From: an uncultured bacterium | Lineage (GTDB): Bacteria > Acidobacteriota > Aminicenantia > Aminicenantales > CALLJL01 | Length of the DNA stretch: 64,000 bases | Reading direction: 5' to 3' | NCBI GenBank assembly: GCA_938092135.1 | Contig: CALLJL010000008.1 | Span: 148,501 to 212,500, forward strand | In this document: positions 18,197 to 28,947 of the stretch, piece by piece | How positions within the stretch are numbered: the stretch's first letter is position 1 | How the letters are laid out: each line of letters starts with the position of its first letter | Notes under the pieces: model-generated | Databases searched by the model: none | Seen by the model: the letters and a program-made list of their open reading frames with translations, nothing else | Told to the model about the DNA's origin: nothing | Translations under genes and position numbers: made by a program

Positions 18197-20806
18197 ATGA
18201 AGTTTTTTAATAAAAAATTCTCCTTCCATCTTGGCCCTTTAACTGGGCTAGCTATATTAACAATTTTGATGACCTATCCTCTAGTTTTTCATCTCAAGGA
18301 TCATCTTCCCTCCGATCTTGGAGATCCGCTCCACCATGTCTGGCTTATTGGCCGAAATCTAGCAAAATTAAAGGAAGGATTGACCAACTTCTGGGATGGC
18401 CAAATTTTTTACCCCCATACTAAAACCGTTCTGTACGGTGATTATGTTCCTGCCCTGACCGTGATGGCTGCTTTCCCCGCTTTTCTCAGTAAGAATTTGA
18501 TTTTTACCTATAACTTCCTCTGGCTTTTATCCTTTTTTCTCTCTGGTTTGGGGGCATATTTTCTCATTTTTCATCTTACACGCTGTCGGTTGTCGTCCTT
18601 CATTTCCTCGTTGATTTTTGCCTTTTCTCCTGTAAACATGGCTCATATCAGCCATCTTGAACTTCTTTTTTCGGCCTGGCTTCCCCTTTGCTTCCTCTTC
18701 CTTCATCGATATTTTAAAGAGCCTTCCTTAGCCAATCTGACTTGGGCCTTATTTTTCCTAATTTTTCAAACCCTTTCCTGTGGTCATTATGGTGTTTACG
18801 CTGCCTTTTTCATGGGTCTTTTCGGTCTTATTCTAGCTTTTCATACCGGATTGTGGAAAAAACCAGGCTTTTGGGTTAAGACCATCACGGCTATTCTGGG
18901 AGCAGCAATTATCTTGATTCCTTTTTTTTGGCCCTATTTCCCTGTCCATGAAAAAATGGGTTTTAAATGGACGTTCAATGACGTCCGGAATTACTCAGCG
19001 GAAATTCAAAATTATCTTTCTGCCCCTTCTTGGAATCTCATCTGGGGTCAATTGATTCACCTCAAGGCTCCTCCGGAAAGGCAAGTTTTTCTTGGCTTGA
19101 TGCCGATCATTTTACTGATTCTTTGGTTAACTTGTCCCCGTTTCTTCAATCCATGTTACAAACCATTTTTTGTTAAAGGATTAGAATCATGGTTTAATTT
19201 TAAAAAAAAGTTAACCCCCTTTAATAAAAAATTTGTTTTCATTTATGCTTTAAATATCATCATATTTGTTCTAATTTTAGACATTTTAATCATTCTTACG
19301 AGGGGTGGCATAAAGTTGGAGCTGGCCTTTTTTCGCTTTTCTTCACGCCGCTTAATCAATCCCACTCTCCTTCTTTTGATTTTAGGTTTCCTTCGTCTCA
19401 ACCTTCAACCCGGATGGCGCCAGATTAAGAAAAAAATAAGAGAAATCTTGATCCAAAAGCCAGAAAAAAGTAAAACCCTCCCACCATCAGAATTTGATTT
19501 TTCACCTCTCTCCAAACTTCAAATTTATGGTGATCTTTATTTCACTATGGCTATTGTAAGCTGGCTTTTTTCTTTTGGCCCCATCATTTCTTTCAAGGGA
19601 AAAGAGCTTCTGATTGGTCCTTATAATTTTATCTACCAGTGGATTCCGTTTTTTAAATTAATGAGAGCTCCAGGTCGCTTTTCAATCATGGTCTCCCTAT
19701 CTCTGGCGGTTTTAACCGGTCTAGCTCTAGCCTCTTTTTTGAATTCAAAGAATATTTCTTGGCCCAAAAAGCCTTTGCTAGTTATCATTACTGGGCTAAT
19801 CCTTTTAGAGCAAATCTCAATTCCTTTGCCTTTGGCTCCTTTGCCCAATAAAGGTCAAATCCCGGAAATTTATCAAACCATAGCCAGAATGCCCTCTGAA
19901 ACTGTTCTACTTGAACTTCCCCTTCCCGATAGCCGGCTCAATTATTATCAGGAATCATTGCCGATGTATTATTCTCTCTTCCATCGTCATCGGATTGTGA
20001 ATGGCTATAGCGGTTTTATTCCGCCGGCTTATGGCATCCTTCAAGAAGCCATGGAAACGTTCCCTAACGAAGCCACAGTCTCTCTACTCGAAAGACTAAA
20101 AATTGACCTTATTCTGATCCATAGGAATGGTTATCGACCTGAAAAGGGCAAGGAAATAGTTGAAGCCCTAAAAAACTGGACAGATAAATTTATTTTAATT
20201 GACCAGAAAAAAGATGATTTTTTATACCGCTTTGTCTTTCCGAAAGGGAAAGATCAAATCAGGCCATCTTTGATTGAAGGTTCAACTCTTAGGCCAGAAG
20301 AAAGATCTCCAGTCGAATCAAGTTTGCCGATTCAATTATCCTGGCTCAAAAATAAAAATATGTGGAAAGTTTGGTCAGGTTCTAACGTGGTCGAGGCCAA
20401 AAAAGCCATCGATAACTCTCTGGATACTGGCTGGCGATCTGCCAGCCGGCAGAAAAAGGACGATTTCTTCTGGATTGACTTCGGTCATGAAGTTATTCTA
20501 TCTGAAGTCCGCCTTTATATAAAAAATAAATTATTTGAATATCCCCGTCATTTTTTAATCGAAATTTCCTTGGATAATATTCATTGGCAAGAAATTGCCA
20601 CTTACGAAAATTATTTTCCCTATTTTGACCTCGAAAATATCGAAGATTTGGCCAGCTATCATGTTAAAATTCCCCTTTCAATGGCAAAGCTCCGTTTCCT
20701 GCGGATAAAGTTAACCGCCGGTCATCCCATCTATCACTGGTCAATACAAGAAATCGAGTGCCTAGGTAAATCAGATTTTTGGGAAAATTCAAGGAGGGAA
20801 AGATAA
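18197..20806 (+). CDS. Large GT-C-like membrane protein with C-terminal discoidin (F5/8 type C) domain
   Basis: An 869-residue integral membrane protein. The first 600 residues hold about 11-13 helices and loops typical of GT-C glycosyltransferases. The opening loop has acidic residues (SDLGDPLHHVWLIGRN, about 36-51) in the place of the GT-C catalytic acid. The last 140 residues form an extracytoplasmic discoidin domain: AIDNSLDTGWRS, FFWIDFGHEVILSEVRLYI, HFLIEISLDNIHWQEIA and LRFLRIKLT, a fold that binds carbohydrate or lipid. It follows the DPM1-like and cupin genes, so it may use a polyprenyl-linked sugar to decorate a surface polymer. The exact GT family is not assigned. Confidence 0.75.
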   Translation: MKFFNKKFSFHLGPLTGLAILTILMTYPLVFHLKDHLPSDLGDPLHHVWLIGRNLAKLKEGLTNFWDGQIFYPHTKTVLYGDYVPALTVMAAFPAFLSKNLIFTYNFLWLLSFFLSGLGAYFLIFHLTRCRLSSFISSLIFAFSPVNMAHISHLELLFSAWLPLCFLFLHRYFKEPSLANLTWALFFLIFQTLSCGHYGVYAAFFMGLFGLILAFHTGLWKKPGFWVKTITAILGAAIILIPFFWPYFPVHEKMGFKWTFNDVRNYSAEIQNYLSAPSWNLIWGQLIHLKAPPERQVFLGLMPIILLILWLTCPRFFNPCYKPFFVKGLESWFNFKKKLTPFNKKFVFIYALNIIIFVLILDILIILTRGGIKLELAFFRFSSRRLINPTLLLLILGFLRLNLQPGWRQIKKKIREILIQKPEKSKTLPPSEFDFSPLSKLQIYGDLYFTMAIVSWLFSFGPIISFKGKELLIGPYNFIYQWIPFFKLMRAPGRFSIMVSLSLAVLTGLALASFLNSKNISWPKKPLLVIITGLILLEQISIPLPLAPLPNKGQIPEIYQTIARMPSETVLLELPLPDSRLNYYQESLPMYYSLFHRHRIVNGYSGFIPPAYGILQEAMETFPNEATVSLLERLKIDLILIHRNGYRPEKGKEIVEALKNWTDKFILIDQKKDDFLYRFVFPKGKDQIRPSLIEGSTLRPEERSPVESSLPIQLSWLKNKNMWKVWSGSNVVEAKKAIDNSLDTGWRSASRQKKDDFFWIDFGHEVILSEVRLYIKNKLFEYPRHFLIEISLDNIHWQEIATYENYFPYFDLENIEDLASYHVKIPLSMAKLRFLRIKLTAGHPIYHWSIQEIECLGKSDFWENSRRER

Positions 20807-20945
20807 ATATAACCTTATCGATATTTTATTCCAATAGCCGCCTTTTTGGCCGGTACATTTGCTATTATTAGGGGATTGCTATTGTCAGGGGGAATATCTA
20901 AAATTAGAGCAGCGCGAAAATTAAACAGAGAAAAGGCCAAATTAT

Positions 20946-22070
20946 ATGTCTTCTTTAATCCAAAGGATACCAGTGAGTGAACCCCTCCTTGGGGATCGAG
21001 AACTTGAACTCGTAAGTGATTGCCTGCGACGCGGCTGGATTTCCTCAGGTGGAGAATATGTTGAAGCTTTCGAAAGAGCCTGGGCCCGCTATTGTGGCCG
21101 CGAGTACGGAATTGCGGTCAGCAGCGGAACGGCCGCTTTACAGGTCGCCCTAGGCTGTCTTAATCTGCAACCTGGCGATGAAATTATTCTTCCGGATTTC
21201 ACCATGTTTGCCTGCGCTGTAGCCGTTGTCAGCTGGGGAGCAAAGCCCGTTCTTGTTGATGCTGATCCAGAAACCTGGTGTCTTGATGTTTCTAGGATAG
21301 AGGAAAAAATAACCCCTCGAACTAAGGCTATTATGGCGGTTCATATTTATGGCCATCCGGTTGATATGGATCCCCTCTATGACCTGGCCCATCGCTATAA
21401 CCTTATTATAATTGAGGATGCAGCTGAAGCTCATGGCGCTGAATATAAAAATAGACGCTGCGGCGGCTTTGGCGACATCAGTTGTTTCAGCTTCTATGCC
21501 AACAAAATAATTACTACTGGAGAAGGGGGGATGGTGCTCACCGACAGGCGTGATTGGGCCGATAGGGCCCGCCAGTTGAGAAACCTTTACTTTGGAACTA
21601 GAGAACGTTTCCTCCATGAAGATATCGGCTTTAACTTCCGCCTGACCAACCTTCAGGCGGCGATTGGCCTGGCCCAGCTTGAAACGATAGAGGAGCGACT
21701 GGCCAAAAAGCGCTGGCTGGCCATCGCTTACAACGAAAGGCTAAAGGAAGTTTCGGGTCTGCAATTACCGATTGAAAAACCATGGGCTAAAAACGTCTAC
21801 TGGATGTATGGAATAGTCGTTAATCCTGAAACTGGTTATGATGCCCGACGTCTTGGCCAGAAATTGAATGAATACAATATAGAAACAAGGCCTTTTTTCA
21901 TTGGGCTTCATAAGCAGCCTGCCCTAATAAAAAGGGGTCTGGTCACTAAAGAAACTTACCCCGTCAGCGATTACCTTTCCAGCCAGGGATTATATCTGCC
22001 TTCAGGTTTGACCTTAACAGAGTCCCAGATAGATAGAGTTTGCGAAGCTCTCCGAAGAATTCTTCGATGA
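20946..22070 (+). CDS. DegT/DnrJ/EryC1/StrS-family PLP aminotransferase
   Basis: A 374-residue sugar aminotransferase that would place an amino group on a nucleotide-activated keto sugar using glutamate. I see the N-terminal RIPVSEPLLGDRELE, the cofactor region AVSSGTAALQVAL, EDAAEAHGAEYKNR with the PLP-binding Asp, and the Schiff-base lysine in SFYANKIITTGEGGM (about residue 183). The length is normal. The stop overlaps the following methyltransferase start by four bases, so the two act together, probably making an N-methylated amino sugar for a glycan. Confidence 0.93.
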   Translation: MSSLIQRIPVSEPLLGDRELELVSDCLRRGWISSGGEYVEAFERAWARYCGREYGIAVSSGTAALQVALGCLNLQPGDEIILPDFTMFACAVAVVSWGAKPVLVDADPETWCLDVSRIEEKITPRTKAIMAVHIYGHPVDMDPLYDLAHRYNLIIIEDAAEAHGAEYKNRRCGGFGDISCFSFYANKIITTGEGGMVLTDRRDWADRARQLRNLYFGTRERFLHEDIGFNFRLTNLQAAIGLAQLETIEERLAKKRWLAIAYNERLKEVSGLQLPIEKPWAKNVYWMYGIVVNPETGYDARRLGQKLNEYNIETRPFFIGLHKQPALIKRGLVTKETYPVSDYLSSQGLYLPSGLTLTESQIDRVCEALRRILR

Positions 22071-22861
22071 AGACATCAGTTTTTGGCCAAGCCTATTCCT
22101 CTCTTTATGACCTTCTTTATGCTGATAAAGACTATGAAAGTGAATGTGATTTTATTGAAACCGTGTTCAACCGCTTTTCCGAGAAAAAAGTTGAAAGAGT
22201 GCTTGACCTCGGTTGTGGAACAGGCAATCATGCCTGGCGATTGGCCCGCCGGGGCTATCAAGTTATCGGTGTTGACCTTTCAGAGCCCATGTTAAAGATA
22301 GCCTACCAGAAAAAAATCTCTTTCCACCTGCCCGCGGGCCTCACTCCACCAATTTTTATCCGGGGCGATATAAGACAACTCCACCTTAAAACGTATTTTG
22401 ACGCCGCCCTAGCCCTTTTCGCCGTCCTAGGTTATCAGAGCGAGAATGAAGATATTTTAGCTTTTATGGCCACTGTGGAAAAACATCTCACCCCTGGAGG
22501 TCTATTCCTGGCAGATTTTTGGTATGGACCTGCTGTCGAAGCTATCAAACCTGAGCCTCGAAAGAAGGTAATTTCTTTCAATAAGAAAAAGGTAATTAGG
22601 TATGCTGGTACTGATTTTAATCCTAAAAAACATCAGTGCCTCGTCCATTATCATCTTTTGATTGAACAAGAGGACGGCTCCCTGGCTGAAGAATTTAAAG
22701 AAGATCACCTTGTCCGTTACTTCTTTCTTCCTGAAATCAAAAATTTCCTTTCCCTTTCTAACCTTGAATTTCTTCATCTTTCGGCCTTAGGAGACCTAGA
22801 TAAACCAGCGGGCTCTGATACTTGGAATGTCTTTCTTGTGGCCAAAAAAACAAAAAATTAA
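22067..22861 (+). CDS. Class I SAM-dependent methyltransferase, likely acting on an amino sugar
   Basis: About 264 residues with the Rossmann methyltransferase fold. Motif I is VLDLGCGTGNHAWRLARRG, the ribose-binding acid is in VIGVDLSEPML, and HLTPGGLFLADFW is the post-IV region. The N-terminal FGQAYSSLYDLLYADKDY resembles the N,N-dimethyltransferases of amino-deoxysugar pathways (DesVI/TylM1 type). I chose the ATG at 22067, which overlaps the aminotransferase stop (ATGA), over a start nine codons earlier. The coupling strongly suggests sequential amination and N-methylation of one sugar. The specific sugar is unknown. Confidence 0.85.
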   Translation: MKTSVFGQAYSSLYDLLYADKDYESECDFIETVFNRFSEKKVERVLDLGCGTGNHAWRLARRGYQVIGVDLSEPMLKIAYQKKISFHLPAGLTPPIFIRGDIRQLHLKTYFDAALALFAVLGYQSENEDILAFMATVEKHLTPGGLFLADFWYGPAVEAIKPEPRKKVISFNKKKVIRYAGTDFNPKKHQCLVHYHLLIEQEDGSLAEEFKEDHLVRYFFLPEIKNFLSLSNLEFLHLSALGDLDKPAGSDTWNVFLVAKKTKN

Positions 22862-22985
22862 ATGTCTTGACAAAGAATTTCCTTTAGAAACAATGGAAAC
22901 GTTAACGCAATTATTTTAATAATTCTCTTTTTTATCTGAGCTAAAGAAAAATCAATCTTAGATGTTAAAAATGAAAGGAGGTCTC

Positions 22986-25364
22986 ATGAAAAAAAGACTT
23001 AGGTTTTCGCCTCTGGGAGTTATTGTTATCATTATAATTACCTCTTTCCCTCTCTTCTCTCAGGGTAAACTGGAGGATTATGAGCGGGCGGCCAATCTAA
23101 GGGAAAAATTCCAAGGGCTAGCCATCAACGTTCCGGAAAGGGCTAACTGGATTAATGAAACTCCCCGTTTTTGGTATCGAAAAACAGTTAAAGGGGGTCA
23201 TGAATTTATCTTGGTGGATGCCAAAAAATTAACTAAAGCCCCTGCCTTTGACCATGAAAGGCTGGCTGAGGCTCTAAATAAAGAAACAGGGCGGAAATTT
23301 ACGGGGGTAACGCTGCCCTTTACAACAATTAGTTTCGTTGATAATGAAAAAGCGATTGAATTTGAATTTAGCGATTCGAGATGGCGCTTTGAGCTTTCAA
23401 CTTTTGCCCTGAAAAAGGTCGGACCAGCCCGGAGGACGCCTCGAACCGATGGCTGGCAAGATGTCGGTGGGCCTCCAGCCCAGGCAGCTTCCACTGAAGT
23501 CAAGACCTCGCCTGATGGCCAGTGGGAAGCCTTTATACGCAATTATAATGTCTGGCTTCGCTCCAAAGAAAAAAAGCAAGAATTTCCCCTTAGCTGGGAT
23601 GGAAATGAGGGTAATTATTATACTTTCCAATCCATAACTTGGTCGCCTGACTCCAAAAAAATCGCGGTTTATAGAATTAGACCCGGTCTCCATCGAAAAA
23701 TTCAATATATCGATTCTTCGCCCGCCGATCAGCTTCAACCAAAGTATTTCACCCTTGGCTACACCAAGCCAGGTGATCCTCTGGATATTGAGCAACCAGT
23801 TCTTTTCCATATTGAAACCAAGACCCAGATCAATGTTGACCATAGCCTCTTTCCCAACGCCTATGATCTTTCCGACATTAAGTGGTGGAAAGATAGTCGG
23901 GCTTTTACCTTCGAGTATAATCAAAGGGGTCACCAGGTTTACAGGGTGATTGAGGTTGATGGTCAGACGGGAAAGGCGAGAGCTATTATCAACGAAGAAT
24001 GCCCCACCTTTTTCTGCTATTCAAGCAAAAAATTCCGTTACGATATTGATGATGGCCAGGAAATTATCTGGATGTCAGAGCGCGATGGTTGGAATCATCT
24101 CTATCTTTATGACGGCCTCACAGGACAAGTTAAAAATCAAATAACTAAGGGGGAATGGGTAGTCCGCAGCGTCGAACGTGTAGATGAACAAAAACGTCAG
24201 ATCTGGTTCCTGGGAAGTGGAATGTATCCTGGGAAGGACCCCTATTTTCTCCATCTTTACAGAATTAATTTTGATGGCTCTGGCCTAGAAGCTTTCACCG
24301 AAGCTGACGCCAATCACACGATTACCCTTTCGCCTGATCTCAAATATTACGTTGACCTCTATTCCCGGGTCGATATGCCCCCTTTGATGCAACTACGAAG
24401 AAGTGAAGATAAGAAGGTTCTCATGGAATTAGAAAAAGCGGATATAACCGAGCTCATCAAGGCAGGTTGGCGGGCTCCTGAGGTCTTTGTGGCCAAGGGA
24501 CGTGACGGTAAGACTGATATCTGGGGAATCATCATCAGGCCAACAAAATTTGATAAAAATAAAAAATACCCTGTCATTGAATATATTTATGCCGGTCCCC
24601 ATAGTTCCTTTGTTCCAAAAAGCTTTTTCGCCTACAATCAGATGATGTCTGTTGCCGAGCTTGGCTTTATTGTCGTCCAGATAGATGGTATGGGCACAAG
24701 TAATCGCTCCAAGGCTTTTCATGATGTAGCTTGGAAAAATATTAAGGACGCCGGCTTCCCCGATCGTATTCTCTGGCATAAAGCTGTGGCGGCTAAATAT
24801 TCTTACTATGACATCAGTCGCGTCGGAATATATGGAACCTCAGCCGGCGGCCAGAACGCCATGGCGGCCCTTCTCTTTCATCCTGATTTTTATAAAGTTG
24901 GTGTGGCCGCTGCTGGCTGTCACGATAACCGCATGGACAAAATCTGGTGGAATGAACAATGGATGGGGTGGCCGCTTGGTCCAGAATACGAAGCTTCCTC
25001 TAATACCGTCAATGCCTATCGTTTGAAAGGGAAATTACTCTTGATCGTTCCTGAACTGGATACCAATGTCGATCCGGCAACAACCATGCAAGTGGTTAAT
25101 GCCCTGATTAAAGCGGGGAAAGATTTTGACCTCCTCGTTGTTCCCGGCGCCAATCATGGCTCGGGCGGACCCTATGGGGAAAGAAAACGCAACGACTTCT
25201 TTGTCCGCCATCTGCTCAAGGTGGAACCACCGGAATGGAATAAATTAGATAAGCCCCTACCCGAGCCCAGAATGCCTTTCGAGCTTAGAACTCCAGATAT
25301 ATTGGAGGAAAGCTTTGATGAAAGCCTTTACTCTGATCATCTATTGGAAATAAATTCTAATTAA
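22986..25364 (+). CDS. Secreted dipeptidyl-peptidase IV-like peptidase (S9B)
   Basis: An exported serine exopeptidase of about 792 residues that removes dipeptides, usually after proline. AAAGGAGG sits five bases before the ATG at 22986, so this start is preferred over one eight codons upstream. A signal peptide (about 10-24) leads into a DPPIV-type beta-propeller with blades such as [17 protein letters not shown] and [20 protein letters not shown]. The catalytic domain has Ser in [10 protein letters not shown] (about residue 619), Asp in PELDTNVDP and His in PGANHGSGG. The triad is complete. With the M81 and M20 genes that follow on the same strand, it forms a peptide-degrading block. Confidence 0.92.
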   Translation: MKKRLRFSPLGVIVIIIITSFPLFSQGKLEDYERAANLREKFQGLAINVPERANWINETPRFWYRKTVKGGHEFILVDAKKLTKAPAFDHERLAEALNKETGRKFTGVTLPFTTISFVDNEKAIEFEFSDSRWRFELSTFALKKVGPARRTPRTDGWQDVGGPPAQAASTEVKTSPDGQWEAFIRNYNVWLRSKEKKQEFPLSWDGNEGNYYTFQSITWSPDSKKIAVYRIRPGLHRKIQYIDSSPADQLQPKYFTLGYTKPGDPLDIEQPVLFHIETKTQINVDHSLFPNAYDLSDIKWWKDSRAFTFEYNQRGHQVYRVIEVDGQTGKARAIINEECPTFFCYSSKKFRYDIDDGQEIIWMSERDGWNHLYLYDGLTGQVKNQITKGEWVVRSVERVDEQKRQIWFLGSGMYPGKDPYFLHLYRINFDGSGLEAFTEADANHTITLSPDLKYYVDLYSRVDMPPLMQLRRSEDKKVLMELEKADITELIKAGWRAPEVFVAKGRDGKTDIWGIIIRPTKFDKNKKYPVIEYIYAGPHSSFVPKSFFAYNQMMSVAELGFIVVQIDGMGTSNRSKAFHDVAWKNIKDAGFPDRILWHKAVAAKYSYYDISRVGIYGTSAGGQNAMAALLFHPDFYKVGVAAAGCHDNRMDKIWWNEQWMGWPLGPEYEASSNTVNAYRLKGKLLLIVPELDTNVDPATTMQVVNALIKAGKDFDLLVVPGANHGSGGPYGERKRNDFFVRHLLKVEPPEWNKLDKPLPEPRMPFELRTPDILEESFDESLYSDHLLEINSN

Positions 25365-25585
25365 AAAATTAAGCAGAAGAAAAAGACTTTAAGGCGAATC
25401 CTATATCCTCTGAGAACTTAAGATAAAATTTGGTGACAATCTTTTTCCTAAAAAAGGCATATGTTAGTTTTAAAAATATATTTTAAGCCGAATTGATTGC
25501 CGCTCTGAAAAATAAATTTTTTTATGGAAAAAATTATTTTTTCAAGATAAATAAAAAACAACTTAATAAAATCCGGAGGCAGGAA

Positions 25586-27136
25586 ATGACTTTCTTAAAA
25601 GAACGAAATTTAGATCAGGTTATCCCTCTTTTTTGGGCTTGGATAATCTTTTTGCTTACTTTTACGCCTGGGTGCGAAAAAGTTCAGGAAAATCGAAAGA
25701 TTCGTATTGCGGTGGCCACTTTTTCCCATGAGACCTGCACTTTTTGCCCAGGAAAGACAACCATAGAAGACTGGGAATACTATGGTCCTCCTACCAGAGA
25801 TTTTATCCAAAATGATCGAAGCTATATTGGCGGCTTTAAAGCCGTCTGTGAAGAATATGGAAACATTGAACTTGTTCCTCTGACTTCACCTCGAGATGCT
25901 CGAGGCGGCTCTTCCGGCAGCTGGATCACCCAGGAGGCCTTCGATAAATATTCAGGCTTGATTGTTGAAGACTTTAAGGCTTTAGGTCCTTTTGATGGTG
26001 TTTTTCTCGCTCTTCATGGAGCCATGGCCGTTGAAGGAATACCCAAGCCTGAGGCCGAGCTCGTTCGAAGAATAAGACAGGTTGCGGGCCATATTCCCAT
26101 CATGGTTACCCTGGATCTTCATGCCAATGAAGATCATGAACTGGCCGAGGTTGCCGACGCAGTTTTTATTTGCAAAAGATATCCCCATTATGACACCTTC
26201 CTGACCGGCGAAACCGCCGCCCGAGTAATGATTAAAACCATAAAAGGACAATACAAGCCGGTAATGGCCGTTAGAAAACCAGGAATTATCACTCCCAGTG
26301 TTTTCCAAGGAACAGGCACTTCACCAGCCATGGAAATAATGGAAAGAGCCAGAATCTGGGAATGCGAATATCCCGGCACCTATGTCTCCGTTGCCTTTGG
26401 CTTTGCCTATGCCGATGTTCCAGACGTAGGAGCAACGGTTATGGTTGTTACCAACAACGATCGAGAGCTGGCCGAAAAAATTGCTCAGGATATGTCTGAT
26501 TATATCTGGAGACTAAGACATATCTTTGCCGGGAAAAAATTACCTAAAACAAAGGAAGGGGTAGCCTTGGCTATTAAAGCAGCCAGAGAAGGTAAAACAC
26601 CCGTAATTATTGCCGATCACAGTGATCGAACTGGTGGTTCAACTCACATCCTCGAAGAATTAATCAGACAGGGAGCCAGAAATTTCTGCTTTGCTACTCT
26701 TAGAGATGAGCGCGCCCTTGAGGAAATTCAGAATAAATATAAAGTGGGCGATTCAATCGCTCTCAACCTTGGCGGCTATTCCGATGAATTCGCAGGTAAT
26801 CCAGTTCATATTGAAGGTCAGATTGAATATATCGGAAAATATGGGCGGGAGGCCGTTGCCGTTATTCGCTTTGGAAACAATAATCGAGTTATTTTAACAC
26901 CCGTTTTAATGCAGGTCACTAATCCCCGCATTTTCGAAGCTCTGAATATCGATTTAAAGGAATTGGAAATAATAGTTCTCAAATCGCGGGTTCATTTCCG
27001 TCGCGGCTTCGTTGATACGGGTTTGGCCGCAGCTGTCTTTGAGGTGGATGCTCCAGGATGGGGCCCGGCCGATTTATCTATTTTGCCTTATAAAAATATC
27101 CCCAAAGATATTTATCCCATTTTTAGAAAAGAATAA
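25586..27136 (+). CDS. M81-family metallopeptidase (MlrC / microcystinase C-like), exported
   Basis: About 516 residues. GGAGG eight bases before the ATG at 25586 sets the start; an upstream in-frame start lacks a ribosome site. A signal segment ends at TFTPGCEK, so Cys could be lipid-modified, although the residue at -3 is not a standard lipobox. The M81 domain has FSHETCTFCPG (family pattern HExNTFSP), FLALHGAMAVEG and VTLDLHANED, all metal-site motifs. The C-terminal MlrC domain has IIADHSDRTGGSTHILEEL. MlrC opens small linear peptides in microcystin breakdown, and close relatives are general peptidases. It is followed by an M20 gene. Confidence 0.85.
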   Translation: MTFLKERNLDQVIPLFWAWIIFLLTFTPGCEKVQENRKIRIAVATFSHETCTFCPGKTTIEDWEYYGPPTRDFIQNDRSYIGGFKAVCEEYGNIELVPLTSPRDARGGSSGSWITQEAFDKYSGLIVEDFKALGPFDGVFLALHGAMAVEGIPKPEAELVRRIRQVAGHIPIMVTLDLHANEDHELAEVADAVFICKRYPHYDTFLTGETAARVMIKTIKGQYKPVMAVRKPGIITPSVFQGTGTSPAMEIMERARIWECEYPGTYVSVAFGFAYADVPDVGATVMVVTNNDRELAEKIAQDMSDYIWRLRHIFAGKKLPKTKEGVALAIKAAREGKTPVIIADHSDRTGGSTHILEELIRQGARNFCFATLRDERALEEIQNKYKVGDSIALNLGGYSDEFAGNPVHIEGQIEYIGKYGREAVAVIRFGNNNRVILTPVLMQVTNPRIFEALNIDLKELEIIVLKSRVHFRRGFVDTGLAAAVFEVDAPGWGPADLSILPYKNIPKDIYPIFRKE

Positions 27137-27307
27137 AAAAGGTTTAAAAGACGAAAAAAGAAATTTAATAATTGAAATTAAAGAAAAAGGTTCCTTTGAA
27201 ATCTCGAGGATTCGGTATAAAACAAAAAAATCAACAAGAAATTTTAAATTTTTGAGATAATTAATCGAACCATAAAACAAAAATAAATAAAAAAATGGAG
27301 GGAAATA

Positions 27308-28891
27308 ATGGGAGGAAAGGGAATGACAGCGAAAGAGAGGATAACAGTCAGCCATAAATATATCCGTTCAAAAAAGAGTGTTTTCCTTTTATTTATCTCT
27401 GTGTTTTTTCCCTTTTTAATCTCTGGTGCGTGGGGCGAGAAGCCAGGGGTTGCAGCCTCAAAATTAAAAATAGAGAAGGAAAAGAAGTTTGTTCTTGATT
27501 GGCTTTCCCAGCCTGAAATAATCGAAAAATTTGGCCGTATTTCTGACGCCATCTGGTCCTATGCAGAACTTGGCCTTCAGGAATATAAATCCTCAAAACT
27601 TCTAGCCGATACGCTTGAAAAGGCCGGGTTTACGGTAGAACGGGGCGTGGCCGGTATGCCCACAGCCTTTGTGGCTTCCTATGGATCGGGTAAACCGGTA
27701 ATTGCCATTTTGGGAGAATATGATGCTTTGCCTATGCTTTCTCAGAAAGGTCGAGTACCCAGGCAGGAGCCGCTAATTCCAGGCGCGCCAGGACATGGCT
27801 GCGGCCATAATACCATGGGAACAGCGGCTGCGGCCGCAGCTATAGCGGTTAAAGAAGCCATGGTTCAATTTGGTTTAAAAGGAACTATAAGAATGTATGG
27901 TTCACCGGCTGAAGAAACTTTGATTAGCCGTCCTTTTATGGTTCGGGCCGGTTTATTTAAAGATGTCGATGTCGTCATTGATAATCATAGCTCTTCAGAT
28001 TTCGGTACTGATTATGGAGTGAGTGGAAACGCCCTTTTCTCCGTAATTTTTACTTTTAAAGGGAAAACGGCTCATGGCGCTTCAGCCTGGCTAGGTCGAA
28101 GCGCTCTGGATGCGGTGGAATTAATGAATATTGCCGCCAATTATTTTCGCGAACACCTGAATCTTGGACACAGGCTTCATTATGTAATTACTGCTGGCGG
28201 TGAAGCCCCAAATGTCGTCCCCGATAAGGCCAGTGTCTGGTATTACATCCGTAACAGCGACGAAAGGGTTGAGGAAATGTTTCAAAAAATTGTCAACTGT
28301 GCTAAGGCAGCGGCCCTGGCCACAGAAACTGAGTTGGCCGAAGTTAGGGTTTTGAGTGCTGTTCATCAACGACATGCTAATAAGGCTCTGGCTGAGCTAT
28401 TTCAGCGCAATATTGAGCTTGTAGGCATGCCCGAGTGGTCAGAGGAAGAGGAAGCCTTTGCTCGAGCCTTACAGAAAGAACTGGGGGTTGAAGAAAGGGG
28501 GATGCCCAAAAAAGTCAGCTCCCTCAGGGAGCCCAGGGGAATAGAAATTGGAGGTGGATCTTCCGACGTCGGCGACGTTTCTCTAATCGCTCCTTTGGCC
28601 ACAATTCGCTTTCCCGGCCAGGTTCCTGGAGCCATTGGTCACCATTGGTCTTCGGTAGCCTGTAATTACGGCTCAACTGCCTGGAAAGGATTAAATGTAG
28701 GGGCGAAAGCGATGGCCGCTTCAGCGATTGACCTGCTCCTTAAACCTCATGAGCTCAAAAAAATTAGAGATGAATTTGAAGCTTATTCTAAAAGTCATCC
28801 CTATAAGTCTTTTCTACCACCAGAAGCTCAGCCACCCTTAGATCTTAATGAAGACCTGATGAAAAAATGGCGGCCTTTTCTCGACAAATAA
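27308..28891 (+). CDS. M20-family metallo-amidohydrolase (AbgB-like), exported
   Basis: A 527-residue zinc peptidase of the AbgB/aminoacylase branch, which cleaves N-acyl or p-aminobenzoyl-glutamate-like amides. A signal peptide runs to about residue 45 (core LLFISVFFPFLISGAWG). Metal-binding and conserved stretches are ILGEYDALP, GHGCGHNTMG, GSPAEETLISRP and DNHSSSD. A dimerisation insert follows the TAHGAS segment. Two starts are possible: ATG 27308 after GGAGGGAAATA, or ATG 27323 after GGGAGGAAAGGG. Both have a good ribosome site and differ by five residues. It lies about 170 bp after the M81 gene and probably shares its task in peptide scavenging. Confidence 0.88.
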   Translation: MGGKGMTAKERITVSHKYIRSKKSVFLLFISVFFPFLISGAWGEKPGVAASKLKIEKEKKFVLDWLSQPEIIEKFGRISDAIWSYAELGLQEYKSSKLLADTLEKAGFTVERGVAGMPTAFVASYGSGKPVIAILGEYDALPMLSQKGRVPRQEPLIPGAPGHGCGHNTMGTAAAAAAIAVKEAMVQFGLKGTIRMYGSPAEETLISRPFMVRAGLFKDVDVVIDNHSSSDFGTDYGVSGNALFSVIFTFKGKTAHGASAWLGRSALDAVELMNIAANYFREHLNLGHRLHYVITAGGEAPNVVPDKASVWYYIRNSDERVEEMFQKIVNCAKAAALATETELAEVRVLSAVHQRHANKALAELFQRNIELVGMPEWSEEEEAFARALQKELGVEERGMPKKVSSLREPRGIEIGGGSSDVGDVSLIAPLATIRFPGQVPGAIGHHWSSVACNYGSTAWKGLNVGAKAMAASAIDLLLKPHELKKIRDEFEAYSKSHPYKSFLPPEAQPPLDLNEDLMKKWRPFLDK

Positions 28892-28947
28892 GCTGGCCTT
28901 TAAGTTAATATTTTTAGCTCTGCTAATTATAGTTAAATAAAAAATAG

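Noticed and set aside
21150..21617. 155-codon open frame on the minus strand
   Set aside because: It lies wholly inside the DegT aminotransferase gene, whose motifs are clear; the antisense frame shows no family motifs or ribosome site.
23397..23933. 178-codon minus-strand open frame inside the S9B peptidase gene
   Set aside because: It is antisense to conserved beta-propeller sequence and has no recognisable domain; it is a shadow of the real gene.
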